Source: Pseudomonas sp. N40(2020) | GTDB taxonomy: Bacteria > Pseudomonadota > Gammaproteobacteria > Pseudomonadales > Pseudomonadaceae | DNA: 64,000 bases | Assembly (NCBI RefSeq): GCF_014472415.1 | Contig: NZ_JACSZV010000028.1 | Span: 1-64,000, forward strand | Direction of reading: 5' to 3' | Part shown: piece by piece, positions 6,861 through 16,059 of the stretch | How the letters are laid out: every line of letters begins with the position of its first letter | Position numbering within the stretch: the first letter of the stretch is position 1 | Translations under genes and position numbers: made by a program | Notes under the pieces: generated by a model | Database searches by the model: none | What the model saw: the letters and a program-made list of their open reading frames with translations, nothing else | Told to the model about the DNA's origin: nothing

Positions 6861-8556
6861 ACGCGGCGTTCTTCGCCTTGATCTTCTTCAACTCTTCATC
6901 ACGTAACTCACGACGCAGGATCTTGCCGACGTTGGTAGTCGGCAGCGCATCGCGGAATTCCACCGAGCGCGGCACCTTGTAGCCGGTGACGTTGGCGCGC
7001 ATGTGATCCATCACCTGCTCTTTGGTCAGCGTTACGCCCGGTTTAGCGACGATAAAGATCTTGATTGCCTCACCCGATTTCTCGTCCGGCACACCAATGG
7101 CCGCGCACTGCAACACGCCCGGCAGGGTCGCCAGTACATCTTCCAGTTCATTCGGATAGACGTTGAAACCGGAGACCAGAATCATGTCTTTCTTGCGATC
7201 GACAATGCGCATGTAGCCGTCCGGCTGGATCAGCGCAATGTCACCGGTCTTCAGCCAGCCGTCGCTGTCGAGCATTTCATCGGTGGCTTCCTGACGCTGC
7301 CAGTAGCCCTTCATCACTTGCGGACCCTTGACGCACAGTTCGCCGATTTCACCTAGCGGCTGCTCGACACCGGCATCGTCTATGACTTTGCACAGGGTCG
7401 ACGGCACCGGAATGCCGATGGTGCCGATCTGGATGTGCTGGATCGGGTTGACCGTGGCCACCGGACTGGTTTCGGTCATGCCGTAACCTTCGCAGATGGC
7501 GCAACCGGTCACGTCTTTCCAGCGCTCGGCAGCGGCCAGTTGCAGGGCCATGCCGCCGGACAAGGTGACCTTGAGCGCGGAGAAATCCAGCTTACGGAAG
7601 CCTTCGTTGTTGCACAGCGCCACGAACAGCGTATTCAGGCCGACGAAACCGCTGAACTTCCACTTCGACAGTTCCTTGACCATCGCCGGCAGATCGCGCG
7701 GGTTGCTGATCAGGATGTTGTGGTTGCCGATCAGCATCATCGCCATGCAATGAAAGGTGAACGCATAGATGTGGTACAGCGGCAGTGGCGTGATCAGGAT
7801 CTCGCAACCTTCATTGAGGTTGGACCCCATCAGCGCCTTGCACTGCAGCATGTTGGCGACGAGGTTGCGGTGGGTCAGCATTGCACCTTTGGCAACGCCC
7901 GTGGTGCCGCCGGTGTATTGCAGCACCGCGACGTCACCGCTGTCCGGGTTGGCTTCAGCCACAGGCTGACCCTGGCCCTTGCTCAGCACGTCGTTGAACT
8001 TGACGGCTTTTGGCAAGTGATAGGCCGGCACCATTTTCTTCACGTACTTGATGACGCTGTTGATCAGCAAGCGCTTGATCGGCGGCAGCAAGTCGGCGAC
8101 TTCGGTGACGATGACGTGTTTGACGCCGGTTTTCGGCACCACGGCTTCGGCCAGGTGCGCCATGTTCGCCAGGCACACCAGCGCCTTGGCACCGGAGTCG
8201 TTGAATTGGTGTTCCATTTCCCGCGCGGTGTACAGCGGGTTGGTGTTGACCACGATCAGCCCGGCGCGTATCGCACCGAAGACAGCGACCGGGTACTGCA
8301 GAACGTTGGGCAGTTGCACGGCGATTCGATCACCGGGCTGCAAATCGGTATGCTGTTGCAGATACGCGGCAAATGCACCGGACAATTCGTACAACTCACC
8401 GTAGGTGATTGTCTTGCCCAGGTTGCTGAAAGCCGGTTTGTTGGCGAAGCGTTGGCAGGATTGCTTCAACACTGCCTGAATGTTCGGATACTCGTCTGGA
8501 TTGATCTCGGCAGCAATGCCAGCCGGGTATTTATCCTTCCAAAAGTCTTCGATCAT
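6859..8556 (-). CDS. fadD1: Long-chain fatty-acid-CoA ligase (FadD1)
   Basis: A 565-residue adenylate-forming enzyme that activates fatty acids to acyl-CoA for beta-oxidation, at the inner membrane. Visible motifs are the AMP-binding YTGGTTGVAKGAMLTH, GYGMTETSPVA, the TGD aspartate, the linker DRKKDMILVSGFNVYPNE and the catalytic C-terminal lysine in NVGKILRRELR. It lies downstream of a close paralogue (8902-10590) on the same strand, the tandem fadD2-fadD1 order known in Pseudomonas. The 345-base gap between the two leaves room for its own promoter. The ATG is preceded by GAGGAGTGGGCTTCC. Confidence 0.92.
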   Translation of the reverse strand: MIEDFWKDKYPAGIAAEINPDEYPNIQAVLKQSCQRFANKPAFSNLGKTITYGELYELSGAFAAYLQQHTDLQPGDRIAVQLPNVLQYPVAVFGAIRAGLIVVNTNPLYTAREMEHQFNDSGAKALVCLANMAHLAEAVVPKTGVKHVIVTEVADLLPPIKRLLINSVIKYVKKMVPAYHLPKAVKFNDVLSKGQGQPVAEANPDSGDVAVLQYTGGTTGVAKGAMLTHRNLVANMLQCKALMGSNLNEGCEILITPLPLYHIYAFTFHCMAMMLIGNHNILISNPRDLPAMVKELSKWKFSGFVGLNTLFVALCNNEGFRKLDFSALKVTLSGGMALQLAAAERWKDVTGCAICEGYGMTETSPVATVNPIQHIQIGTIGIPVPSTLCKVIDDAGVEQPLGEIGELCVKGPQVMKGYWQRQEATDEMLDSDGWLKTGDIALIQPDGYMRIVDRKKDMILVSGFNVYPNELEDVLATLPGVLQCAAIGVPDEKSGEAIKIFIVAKPGVTLTKEQVMDHMRANVTGYKVPRSVEFRDALPTTNVGKILRRELRDEELKKIKAKNAA

Positions 8557-8901
8557 GGAAGCCCACTCCTCAGCAACGCGAATTCTTCACCGCATTTGAT
8601 GCGATTATTATTGGTGTGTGTTTTGTATTGGTGAATCTGGCTTTTACAGAGGCCGAGAAGTCACAAAGCGCGCCGAGAGTAGCAGCTTTGCCGAGGGTCG
8701 CCTAGAGCCAAAAGCGGCCCCTACAGTCACATTGATGACTCAAGACTATCTAGCAGTCATTTTAGAGCAAAAATCCTATATCACCTTGGAAACCCCGGTT
8801 TTCCGGGTCGTCCAAGCAAAAGATCGCAGCCTTCGGCAGCTCCTACAGGGAACACATTCCAATGTAGCTGCCGAAGGCTGCGATCTTTTCGCTTCTGATC
8901 T
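8557..8901. other. fadD2-fadD1 intergenic region
   Basis: 345 bases without a convincing gene. It holds an inverted repeat at 8818-8889 beside the fadD2 stop, then AT-richer DNA (8581-8650) near the fadD1 start that may carry its promoter. A fatty-acid regulator site was looked for by eye and none stood out. Confidence 0.5.
8818..8889. repeat. Intergenic inverted repeat, AAAAGATCGCAGCC family
   Basis: AAAAGATCGCAGCCTTCGGC at the left and its complement at the right, with outer TCCTACA/TGTAGC near the loop. It forms one long hairpin just past the fadD2 stop (8902 on the minus strand). The T run of the right arm could make it work as a terminator. Confidence 0.85.
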
Positions 8902-10590
8902 TCAGGCGATATCGCGCAACTCACGCCGCAGAATTTTCCCTACAGGCGTCATCGGCAACGACTCACGCAACACTATGTGTTTCGGCACCTTGTACGCCGT
9001 GAAATTCTCTTTGCAGTAAGCCTTCAGCTCTTCAAGACTGACACCGCTTTCCCGCGCCACCACAAACAGCTTCACGGCCTCCCCCGAACGTTCGTCCGGC
9101 ACGCCGATCACCGCACAGTTGGCGACTTTCGGGTGGGCCATCACCACGTCTTCGATCTCGTTGGGGTACACGTTGAAACCGGAGACGATGATCATGTCCT
9201 TCTTGCGATCGACGATGCGCACAAAGCCGTCCGGTTCGATCACCGCGATGTCGCCGGACTTGAACCAGCCCTCGGCATCCAGCACTTCGGCGGTGGCTTC
9301 GGGTTTGTGCCAGTAGCCTTTCATGATCTGCGGGCCCTTGATGCACAACTCGCCCCGCTCGCCCAGTGGCTGCTCGACGCCGTCATCGTTGATGACTTTC
9401 AACAGCGTGCCCGGCACTGGCAAGCCAACCGTGCCCAGACGCGACTGGTCGCCGTATGGGTTGGTGCAGGCAACCGGCGATGTTTCGGTCAGACCATAGC
9501 CTTCGGTGATACGGCAACCGGTGATTTGCTCCCAGCGTTCGGCCGTGGCTTTCACCAGCGCAGTGCCGCCGGAGTTGGTCAGTTTCAGGCTGGAGAAATC
9601 CAGGGTCTTGAAATCCGGGTGCTCCATCAGCGCGACAAACAGCGTGTTCAAGCCGAGTAATGCGGAGAAGCGCCAGTTCTTCAGCTCCTTGATGAACCCG
9701 GCAATGTCTCGCGGATTGGTGATCAGCACGTTGTGGTTGCCGGAAACCATCATGCACATGCAGTTCGCGGTGAAGGCATAGATGTGGTACAGCGGCAGTG
9801 GCGCGACCATCACTTCCTGGCCTTCACGCAGCAATGGCTGGCCATCAGGCCCCAGTTGCGCGAGACAGGCGCGCACTTGCTGCATGTTCGCCACGAGATT
9901 GCCATGCGTGAGCATCGCGCCCTTGGCCAGCCCGGTGGTGCCGCCGGTGTATTGCAGCACGGCGATGTCGTCGAGACCGACTTTCAATGGCTTGATGCCC
10001 TGCCCCCGACCCAGACGCAACGCGCTTTTGAAAGAGACCGCCTGCGGCAGCGAATACGCCGGCACCATCTTCTTCACCTTGCTGACGACGGTGTTGACCA
10101 GCCAGCCTTTGGCGGTGGGCATCAGGTCGCCCATCTTCGCTTCGATCAGGTATTGAATATCGGTGTCGGCCAGCACTTCCTGGACTTTCTGCCCGAACAT
10201 GTTCAGGTACACCAACGCCCGCGCGCCGGAATCCTTGAACTGGTGGCGCATCTCGCGCGCGGTGTAGAGCGGGTTGGTGTTGACAACGATCAGCCCGGCG
10301 CGCAAGGCGCCGAACACGGCAATCGGGTAATGCAGGATGTTGGGCATCTGCACCGCGATGCGATCCCCCGGCACCAGATCGGTATGTGCTTGAAGATAAC
10401 CGGCGAAAGCGGCGCTCTGGCGTTCGAGTTCGGCGTAAGTCAGGGTCACGCCCATGTTGCTGAACGCCGGGCGATCCGCGAACTTCTTGCAGGAACGCTC
10501 GAACACCTCGATCACCGACTTGAACTCAGCCATGTCGATGTCCAGCGGTACGCCGGCCGGGCGTTTGTCATTCCAGAAATCAGGTTGCAT
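8902..10590 (-). CDS. fadD2: Long-chain fatty-acid-CoA ligase (FadD2)
   Basis: A 562-residue paralogue of FadD1 with the same architecture: YTGGTTGLAKGAMLTH, GYGLTETSPVACTNP, DRKKDMIIVSGFNVYPNE and terminal PVGKILRRELRD. It activates medium to long fatty acids with ATP and CoA. It is upstream of fadD1 and divergent from the lipase-like gene, the PA3299-PA3302 order of P. aeruginosa recalled from knowledge. The N-terminus MQPDFWNDKRPAG matches the MIEDFWKDKYPAG of FadD1, supporting the start. It is well conserved, with no sign of decay. Confidence 0.92.
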   Translation of the reverse strand: MQPDFWNDKRPAGVPLDIDMAEFKSVIEVFERSCKKFADRPAFSNMGVTLTYAELERQSAAFAGYLQAHTDLVPGDRIAVQMPNILHYPIAVFGALRAGLIVVNTNPLYTAREMRHQFKDSGARALVYLNMFGQKVQEVLADTDIQYLIEAKMGDLMPTAKGWLVNTVVSKVKKMVPAYSLPQAVSFKSALRLGRGQGIKPLKVGLDDIAVLQYTGGTTGLAKGAMLTHGNLVANMQQVRACLAQLGPDGQPLLREGQEVMVAPLPLYHIYAFTANCMCMMVSGNHNVLITNPRDIAGFIKELKNWRFSALLGLNTLFVALMEHPDFKTLDFSSLKLTNSGGTALVKATAERWEQITGCRITEGYGLTETSPVACTNPYGDQSRLGTVGLPVPGTLLKVINDDGVEQPLGERGELCIKGPQIMKGYWHKPEATAEVLDAEGWFKSGDIAVIEPDGFVRIVDRKKDMIIVSGFNVYPNEIEDVVMAHPKVANCAVIGVPDERSGEAVKLFVVARESGVSLEELKAYCKENFTAYKVPKHIVLRESLPMTPVGKILRRELRDIA

Positions 10591-10829
10591 TGTTCTTGTC
10601 CTCTTTACCTGAGCCGATCCGGGGCCGCGTTTCTGTCATTTCTCGTTCATCCCTTGAATACAGAAAGCAAAAAGCGGAGCTTCACGGACACTAGCAGTTA
10701 TGGCCAATCAGGCAAATACGGCTAAAGCCGTCATTGATCGTGTGAATCTTCCTGCCGTGGCGTGGGCTGATCAGACGGCGGACGACAGATGCGCTATACA
10801 CTGTTTCGACTATGAGCAAAGGAATCGCC

Positions 10830-11774
10830 ATGATCCACGACACCCTATGGCTGGACGCGAGTGACCGCAGTCGCCTCTTCGTCAATCAGTGGTTGCCGGC
10901 CACTCCGCTGAAGGCCGTGATCCTGCTGGCCCACGGCATGGCCGAGCACAGCGCGCGATACCAGCGGCTGGCAGAGCGGTTCTGCGCCGAAGGTTATGGC
11001 GTGTACGCCCCGGACCTGCGTGGACATGGCAGAACTGCCGATAACGGCACCCTCGGGCATTTCGCTGACGATGACGGCTGGTGCAAAGTCGTCGGTGATC
11101 TGGCCAGCCTCAATCAATACATAGGCCAACAGCACCCCGGCGTGCCGATCATTCTGCTCGGGCACAGCATGGGCAGCTACCTCGCCCAAGGCTATTTGTT
11201 GCACCACAGCGCCAGCCTGCACGGGGCTATTCTCAGTGGTTCGAACTTTCAACCGGTGGCGCTTTATGGCGCTGCGCGGCAGATCGCCCGCCTGGAAAAA
11301 ATGCGTCAGGGCGGCAAGGGCCGCAGCGCGCTGATCGAGTGGTTGTCGTTCGGCTCGTTCAACAAAAAATTCAAACCGGTGCGTACGCCGTTTGACTGGC
11401 TAAGCCGCGATCCGGCCGAAGTCGACCAGTATGCTGCCGACCCGCTGTGCGGCTTTCGCTGCACCAATCAACTGTGGATCGACTTGCTCGGCGGCTTGCA
11501 GCAAATCAGCAAAGCGTCCACTCTCGCCCAGATAGCCCCGGGCCTGCCGCTGCTGGTGATTGGTGGTGAATGTGATCCGGTGAGCGAGGGCAAGCGTCTG
11601 ACAGATCTGGCCAATGCCTTGCGCACCGCCGGCAGCCAGAACCTGCAACTGAAGATCTACCCGCAGGCGCGGCACGAATTGTTCAACGAAACCAATCGCG
11701 ACGAAGTGATCACCGATGTGCTGGCCTGGATCGACCAGGCCCTGAGGCATCCGCGCCCTCAACGTAGCGAATAA
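10830..11774 (+). CDS. Alpha/beta hydrolase, monoacylglycerol lipase/lysophospholipase type
   Basis: A 314-residue serine hydrolase. The oxyanion region LLAHGMAEHSARY, the nucleophile elbow GHSMGS, the acid in GGECDPVSEG and the histidine in ARHELFNE form the expected triad. The start at 10830 is chosen over 10812 because AAGGAATCGCC gives it a well-spaced ribosome site. It is divergent from fadD2 and 42 bases ahead of the MaoC gene. A role in releasing fatty acids for the FadD pair is inferred from context. Confidence 0.85.
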   Translation: MIHDTLWLDASDRSRLFVNQWLPATPLKAVILLAHGMAEHSARYQRLAERFCAEGYGVYAPDLRGHGRTADNGTLGHFADDDGWCKVVGDLASLNQYIGQQHPGVPIILLGHSMGSYLAQGYLLHHSASLHGAILSGSNFQPVALYGAARQIARLEKMRQGGKGRSALIEWLSFGSFNKKFKPVRTPFDWLSRDPAEVDQYAADPLCGFRCTNQLWIDLLGGLQQISKASTLAQIAPGLPLLVIGGECDPVSEGKRLTDLANALRTAGSQNLQLKIYPQARHELFNETNRDEVITDVLAWIDQALRHPRPQRSE

Positions 11775-11816
11775 TTTTTTGTGGATTCATTTGATCCATC
11801 ACAGGAATCAAGACCG

Positions 11817-12287
11817 ATGACCCAGGTTACCAACATCCCTTACGAAGCCCTCGAAGTCGGCCAGACCGCCAGCTACAGCAAGACTGTCGAAGAGCGTGAC
11901 ATTCAGTTGTTCGCCGCGATGTCCGGCGACCACAACCCGGTGCACCTGGACGCCGAATTCGCCGCCGCCAGCATGTTCAAGGAACGCATCGCCCACGGCA
12001 TGTTCAGCGGCGCGCTGATCAGTGCTGCGGTGGCTTGCGAACTGCCTGGGCCGGGCACTATTTATATCGGTCAGCAGATGAGTTTTCAGAAGCCGGTGAA
12101 GATTGGCGACACGCTGACGGTGCGTCTGGAAATTCTCGAGAAGCTGCCGAAATTTCGCGTGCGCATTGCCACTCGCGTGTTCAATCAGCGTGATGAGTTG
12201 GTGGTGGATGGCGAGGCGGAAATTCTGGCGCCACGCAAGCAGCAGACTGTGACGCTGCCGACGTTGCCGGCGATCAGCATTGGCTGA
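11817..12287 (+). CDS. MaoC-family (R)-specific enoyl-CoA hydratase
   Basis: A 156-residue hot-dog-fold protein. The hydratase motif is intact: FAAMSGDHNPVHLD with Asp and His, followed by ERIAHGMFSGALIS. Such enzymes hydrate trans-2-enoyl-CoA to (R)-3-hydroxyacyl-CoA, linking beta-oxidation to polyhydroxyalkanoate synthesis (PhaJ type). The start at 11817 (MTQVTNIPYEAL) has AGGAATCAAG upstream; the frame to 11781 has no such site. It sits after the lipase-like gene and is ended by a strong terminator. PhaJ assignment is likely but the subtype is not decided. Confidence 0.85.
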   Translation: MTQVTNIPYEALEVGQTASYSKTVEERDIQLFAAMSGDHNPVHLDAEFAAASMFKERIAHGMFSGALISAAVACELPGPGTIYIGQQMSFQKPVKIGDTLTVRLEILEKLPKFRVRIATRVFNQRDELVVDGEAEILAPRKQQTVTLPTLPAISIG

Positions 12288-12307
12288 TTTTGCTTCTGCC
12301 CAGACAT

Positions 12308-12336
12308 AAAAAACGCCAGACATGCTGGCGTTTTTT
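12308..12336. terminator. Bidirectional terminator
   Basis: AAAAAACGCCAG and CTGGCGTTTTTT flank a short ACATG loop. A/T runs on both sides let it end the MaoC gene (plus) and the DUF2383 gene (minus). Confidence 0.92.
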
Positions 12337-12351
12337 GTGGGCTACGAACGC

Positions 12352-12819
12352 TTACGAGCGCGCGCGAGCCTGGTTACGCAGGGCTTTCACCTGATCGTGG
12401 GCGCGCTGAACGCCGCCAAGCTGGCGTGAAACCAGGTCACGAATACCCACCAGGTTGTGCTTGTCGATTTTCTCAAGCGCTTCTTTATAAGCCTTCAGCG
12501 CATGATCTTCACCGCGCTCGGCTTCGTTGAGCACTGCTTCTTCGTCTTTGCCGGTGAACATGGCTTTGACGTCTACCCAACGACGGTGCAGATCACCGCT
12601 GACGCTGGTGGAAGTTTCCGGGTCGCCGCCCAGTTTACGCACCTCGGCTTGCAGTTCAGCTGCAGCACCGGCGCAATCGGCAGCGTGCTGCACGAAAATT
12701 TGTTTCAACTCAGGATGCTTGATGTCTTCAGCGCAAGTCTTGAACCCTTCCTGACCGTCCTTGCTGGTTTCAATCAGGTCATTGAGTACAGAGATGGCTT
12801 CTTTATTCATGTCGGTCAT
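12352..12819 (-). CDS. PA2169-type four-helix-bundle protein (DUF2383)
   Basis: A 155-residue, all-helical, ferritin-like protein without obvious metal-site conservation that I can verify. Hallmarks are NDLIETSKDGQEGFKTCAED at the start, then HAADCAGAAAELQAEVRKLG and ERGEDHALKAYKEALE. The PA2169 family is stress or stationary-phase associated; its biochemistry is unknown. It is a single gene with its own terminator, and a ribosome site AAGGAATTGAAAA precedes the ATG. Confidence 0.85.
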   Translation of the reverse strand: MTDMNKEAISVLNDLIETSKDGQEGFKTCAEDIKHPELKQIFVQHAADCAGAAAELQAEVRKLGGDPETSTSVSGDLHRRWVDVKAMFTGKDEEAVLNEAERGEDHALKAYKEALEKIDKHNLVGIRDLVSRQLGGVQRAHDQVKALRNQARARS

Positions 12820-13023
12820 TTTTCAATTCCTTGCGATCGATGGAAGATGCAAGGGATATTGCAGTGAGCGTGCCAGCTTTTTATTTTGAAATAATTCGTT
12901 ATTTATCAATAACTTAAATATAAAGGAACTATCTGTATCACGGTTATTTGCATGATCTGTCATTTGGCCTGCATGCAGAATGCCTGTATTTTCCAGTTTG
13001 AATTGAATCCAGACCGAAACTCG

Positions 13024-13260
13024 ATGAATCCTGAAAAACTCGAACTGCTGATCACCCGCGAAATGCCCTTCGGCAAGTACAAGGGCCGGATCATTGCCGA
13101 CCTGCCAGGCCCTTACCTGAACTGGTTCGCCCGCGAGGGATTTCCCCACGGTGAACTCGGGGGCTTGCTGGCATTGATGCAGGAAATCGACCACAACGGC
13201 TTGTCTGATCTGCTTGAACCGCTGCGCGCCAAACACGGCAAACCTGCTCCGCGCCACTGA
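13024..13260 (+). CDS. DUF3820-family small protein
   Basis: A 78-residue protein (MNPEKLELLITREMPFGKYK...). The MPFGKYKG...LPGPYLNWFAREGFP pattern is the DUF3820 signature (also filed as a putative quorum-sensing-regulated virulence factor family). The start at 13024 is preferred; the frame to 12952 covers the promoter region. Function unknown. It is 31 bases upstream of the class V aminotransferase-like gene and may be co-transcribed with it. Confidence 0.8.
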   Translation: MNPEKLELLITREMPFGKYKGRIIADLPGPYLNWFAREGFPHGELGGLLALMQEIDHNGLSDLLEPLRAKHGKPAPRH

Positions 13261-13291
13261 AGCGCCCTCCTCTATAGAGTTCAGCCCGATC

Positions 13292-14473
13292 ATGCCCGAT
13301 AACACCCGCCGCGCCCGTGACGAAGCCTTCTGGCAGACGTTCACCGATCGTTACGACGTTCATCCCGGCCCAGTGAACCTGGAAAACGGTTACTTCGGCC
13401 GCATGTCGCGCACGGTGATCGAGGAGTACCAGCGCAACATCGAACTGATCAACAACAGCAACTCGGTGTATGTGCGCCAACGCTTCGAACAACACGACAA
13501 CCTCGACATTCGCGCGCAACTGGCCGAACTGATCGGTGTGCGCGCGCAAAGCGTCGCCTTTACCCGCAACGCCACCGAAGGCCTGCAATCGCTGATCCGC
13601 AACTACAACCGCTTGCAGCCGGGCGACCAGGTGCTGATCTGCGATCTCGAATACGATACGGTCAAGGGCGCCATGCGCTGGCTGGCAAGGCAGCGCGGCG
13701 TCGAGGTGATCGAGATCAGCCACACGCACCCGGCCAGTTTCGACAGCCTGCTGGAGACGTATCGCGAGACATTCATCCGCCATCCGAAACTGAAGTTGAT
13801 GGCGCTGACCCATGTCACCCATCGCACCGGCCTGGTGATGCCGGTGCAGGCAATCGCAACACTGGCCAAGGAACACGGCGTGGACATCATCCTTGACGGC
13901 GCCCACGCCCTCGGCCAGATGGAGTTCAATCTCGAAGCGCTGGGCATTACCTTCGCCGGCTACAACCTGCACAAATGGATTGGTGCACCGCTGACTCTCG
14001 GCTTTCTCTATATCGCCCCGCAACGTCTGGCCGATATCGATCCGGACATGGGCGAGATGCACTATCCAGCCAATGACATCCGTGCGCGTACGTCTTACAG
14101 CACGCCGAACATTCCAGCCCTGATGACCTTGCCGCTGGTATTCGAGGAACACCGCTCCCTGGGCGGCGCCGCAGCCAAAGGTGCGCGGCTCAATTACCTG
14201 CGCAATCTGTGGGTCAGCGCCGTGCGGCACTTGCCGGGCATCGAAGTCATGACCCCGGACGATCCGCGGCTGTACTGCGGGATCACGTCAATGCGTTTCA
14301 CCCGCCACGACAATCAACAGGCGATGGCAGAACGTTTGCTCAACGACTACAACCTGTTCACCGTAGTGCGCAACGGTGCAGCGTGCGGCCCATGCATCCG
14401 CATCACGCCGGGACTGACGACCACAGCCGACGACATGCAGTTGCTGACCCGTGCGCTCAACGCACTGCGCTGA
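13292..14473 (+). CDS. Class V aminotransferase-fold PLP enzyme
   Basis: A 393-residue fold-type I PLP protein of the isopenicillin-N-epimerase/cysteine-desulfurase-like group. Visible are TRNATEGLQSL (phosphate-binding turn), the PLP aspartate in DGAHALGQ and the Schiff-base lysine in NLHKWIGAPL. No transit or signal peptide. The start at 13292 (MPDNTRRARDE) fits the family; the longer frame overlaps the DUF3820 gene. The substrate cannot be read. It converges on the intradiol dioxygenase with 5 bases between stops. Confidence 0.85.
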   Translation: MPDNTRRARDEAFWQTFTDRYDVHPGPVNLENGYFGRMSRTVIEEYQRNIELINNSNSVYVRQRFEQHDNLDIRAQLAELIGVRAQSVAFTRNATEGLQSLIRNYNRLQPGDQVLICDLEYDTVKGAMRWLARQRGVEVIEISHTHPASFDSLLETYRETFIRHPKLKLMALTHVTHRTGLVMPVQAIATLAKEHGVDIILDGAHALGQMEFNLEALGITFAGYNLHKWIGAPLTLGFLYIAPQRLADIDPDMGEMHYPANDIRARTSYSTPNIPALMTLPLVFEEHRSLGGAAAKGARLNYLRNLWVSAVRHLPGIEVMTPDDPRLYCGITSMRFTRHDNQQAMAERLLNDYNLFTVVRNGAACGPCIRITPGLTTTADDMQLLTRALNALR

Positions 14474-14478
14474 GCCGC

Positions 14479-15204
14479 TTATACGGTGTATTTGTCGAAA
14501 TCCTCGGGTTTGATCTGCGACGAAGCCGCAAAGGTATCGATGCCAATGGTGAGGTGGCCGAAGAACCCATCATCGTAAGAATCGCGACCAATGGGCCAAA
14601 CAGTCAGTGTCGACGCTTCACCGTTCATGCGGGCATACAGGTCGTCCTCGGCGTTGTTGCGTGGCAACGAAGCGCGGCCGCGATAGGCTTTGGCATTGAG
14701 CACCGAGCGAGAGACGACCTCGGGAAAGTACAGCTGACCGACCCAGGCCACATTGCGCTCTTCCAGGTATTCGCTACCGGCCGCGATGCGCACCGCGACA
14801 TGAACGTGCAGCGCACGACCGGCATAGAACCCCGGATAAATCGTGGTAAATCGCGCCTGCCCTCGATGGTCACAGAACTGACTGCCGCGCAGGTAAGTGT
14901 CATCGTCGGTGCGCGGGATCGAACCGATTGTTTCGGCATCGGCTTCCAGATCCGGATTGATCCGACTCCAACCCGAATAAGCGCCTCGCGCGTTGCAGTG
15001 CCAGATGTCCACCAGGGCGCCACTCACCGGCTCACCCGTCATGGCATCGATAATGGTCAGGCGCAGGATCAGCGGCAAGCCTTCGGCTCCTTCGCTGATG
15101 TTGCGACGCAACAGTTTTGGATTGCGAAAATACGGCCCGGGAATTTGCTCGGGGGCCAGTTGGTACACCGATTGCGTTGAGGGTGAAGCGGGATCTCGAT
15201 CCAT
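14479..15204 (-). CDS. Intradiol ring-cleavage dioxygenase (protocatechuate 3,4-dioxygenase-like)
   Basis: A 241-residue single-subunit member of the intradiol family. The Fe(III) ligands are recognisable: Tyr in CNARGAYSGW, Tyr in FTTIYPGFYAG, and the two His of ALHVHVAV. The core VDIWHCNARGAYSGW is typical. No alpha-subunit partner, muconate or catechol genes are nearby, so it is an orphan and its aromatic substrate is open. It is monocistronic, minus strand, upstream of nothing obvious. Confidence 0.85.
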   Translation of the reverse strand: MDRDPASPSTQSVYQLAPEQIPGPYFRNPKLLRRNISEGAEGLPLILRLTIIDAMTGEPVSGALVDIWHCNARGAYSGWSRINPDLEADAETIGSIPRTDDDTYLRGSQFCDHRGQARFTTIYPGFYAGRALHVHVAVRIAAGSEYLEERNVAWVGQLYFPEVVSRSVLNAKAYRGRASLPRNNAEDDLYARMNGEASTLTVWPIGRDSYDDGFFGHLTIGIDTFAASSQIKPEDFDKYTV

Positions 15205-15306
15205 GACACATGCTCTCTTCCATAAGAAGAGCGCAGATTAGCGGCGAGGAAAAGTCAGCGTGCGGTAACTATGTATCGAGCAATGTATCCGCAACTTTTT
15301 CAGGGC

Positions 15307-15339
15307 AAAAAAAAACGGTGCACCGACCAAGCGCACCGT
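15307..15339 (-). terminator. Terminator of the zwf-pgl-eda operon
   Basis: Arms ACGGTGC (15315-15321) and GCACCGT (15333-15339) with a run of nine A at 15307-15315 read as T on the minus strand. It lies about 40 bases past the eda stop. Confidence 0.85.
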
Positions 15340-15376
15340 AAAGCCGTAGAACACACAACGAAGTGTCAGGTATTGA

Positions 15377-16042
15377 TCAGTCCAGCAGCGCCAACGCCTC
15401 GGCGGTGCATTCCTGAATGCGGGCCCAATCGCCGTTCTTGATCCACTCCGGATCCAGCATCCAGCTACCGCCCACGCACATGACGTTTTTCAGCGCCATG
15501 TAGCTTTTGATATTGGCCGGGCCAACGCCACCGGTCGGGCAGAATTTCACTTCGCCGAACGGGCCGCCGAGGGCCTTGATGGCCGCGACGCCGCCGCTGA
15601 CTTCAGCCGGGAACAGCTTGAAGCGGCGATAACCCAGACCATAGCCTTCCATGATGCCGGAGGCGTTGCTGATACCCGGCAACAGCGGAATCGGGCTGTC
15701 GACGCTGGCTTCGAGCAGGTCACGGGTGATGCCAGGGGTAACGATGAATTGCGAACCCGCCGCTTCGGCCGCTGCGAGCATGTTGCGATCGAGCACGGTG
15801 CCGGCACCGGTCATCAGTTCCGGGCGCTGGTCGCGCAGGATCTGGATCGCCTTGAGGCCGAATTGCGAACGCAGAGTCACTTCCAGTGCAGTCAGGCCAC
15901 CGGCGGCCAGGGCGTCGGCCAGTGGCAGCACGTCCTGTTCGCGAGCGATGGTGATCACCGGCAGGATCCGCGCCTTGGCACAGAGGCTGTCGATCAGGGC
16001 AACTTTGTCCGCCATGGAAACGGTCGGGGATGGGGTTGTCAT
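15377..16042 (-). CDS. eda: KDPG aldolase (Eda)
   Basis: A 221-residue class I aldolase. It splits 2-keto-3-deoxy-6-phosphogluconate into pyruvate and glyceraldehyde-3-phosphate, the last step of the Entner-Doudoroff route. Seen are RILPVITI, the catalytic Glu in LEVTLRS, the Schiff-base Lys in RRFKLFPAE and the phosphate loop CPTGGV. The start at 16042 (MTTPSPTVSMADK) has AAGGA 10 bases upstream. An alternative ATG at 16063 overlaps the pgl stop as ATGA and would add seven residues; both are possible. It is the last gene of zwf-pgl-eda. Confidence 0.93.
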   Translation of the reverse strand: MTTPSPTVSMADKVALIDSLCAKARILPVITIAREQDVLPLADALAAGGLTALEVTLRSQFGLKAIQILRDQRPELMTGAGTVLDRNMLAAAEAAGSQFIVTPGITRDLLEASVDSPIPLLPGISNASGIMEGYGLGYRRFKLFPAEVSGGVAAIKALGGPFGEVKFCPTGGVGPANIKSYMALKNVMCVGGSWMLDPEWIKNGDWARIQECTAEALALLD

Positions 16043-16059
16043 AGCGGCTGTTCCTTGGC

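Noticed and set aside
6705..6906. Short frames in the repeat region around 6700-6900
   Set aside because: They are made of the palindromic GATCGTTCCC repeat on both strands (for example the SHALRGNA type peptide) and are repeat translations, not genes.
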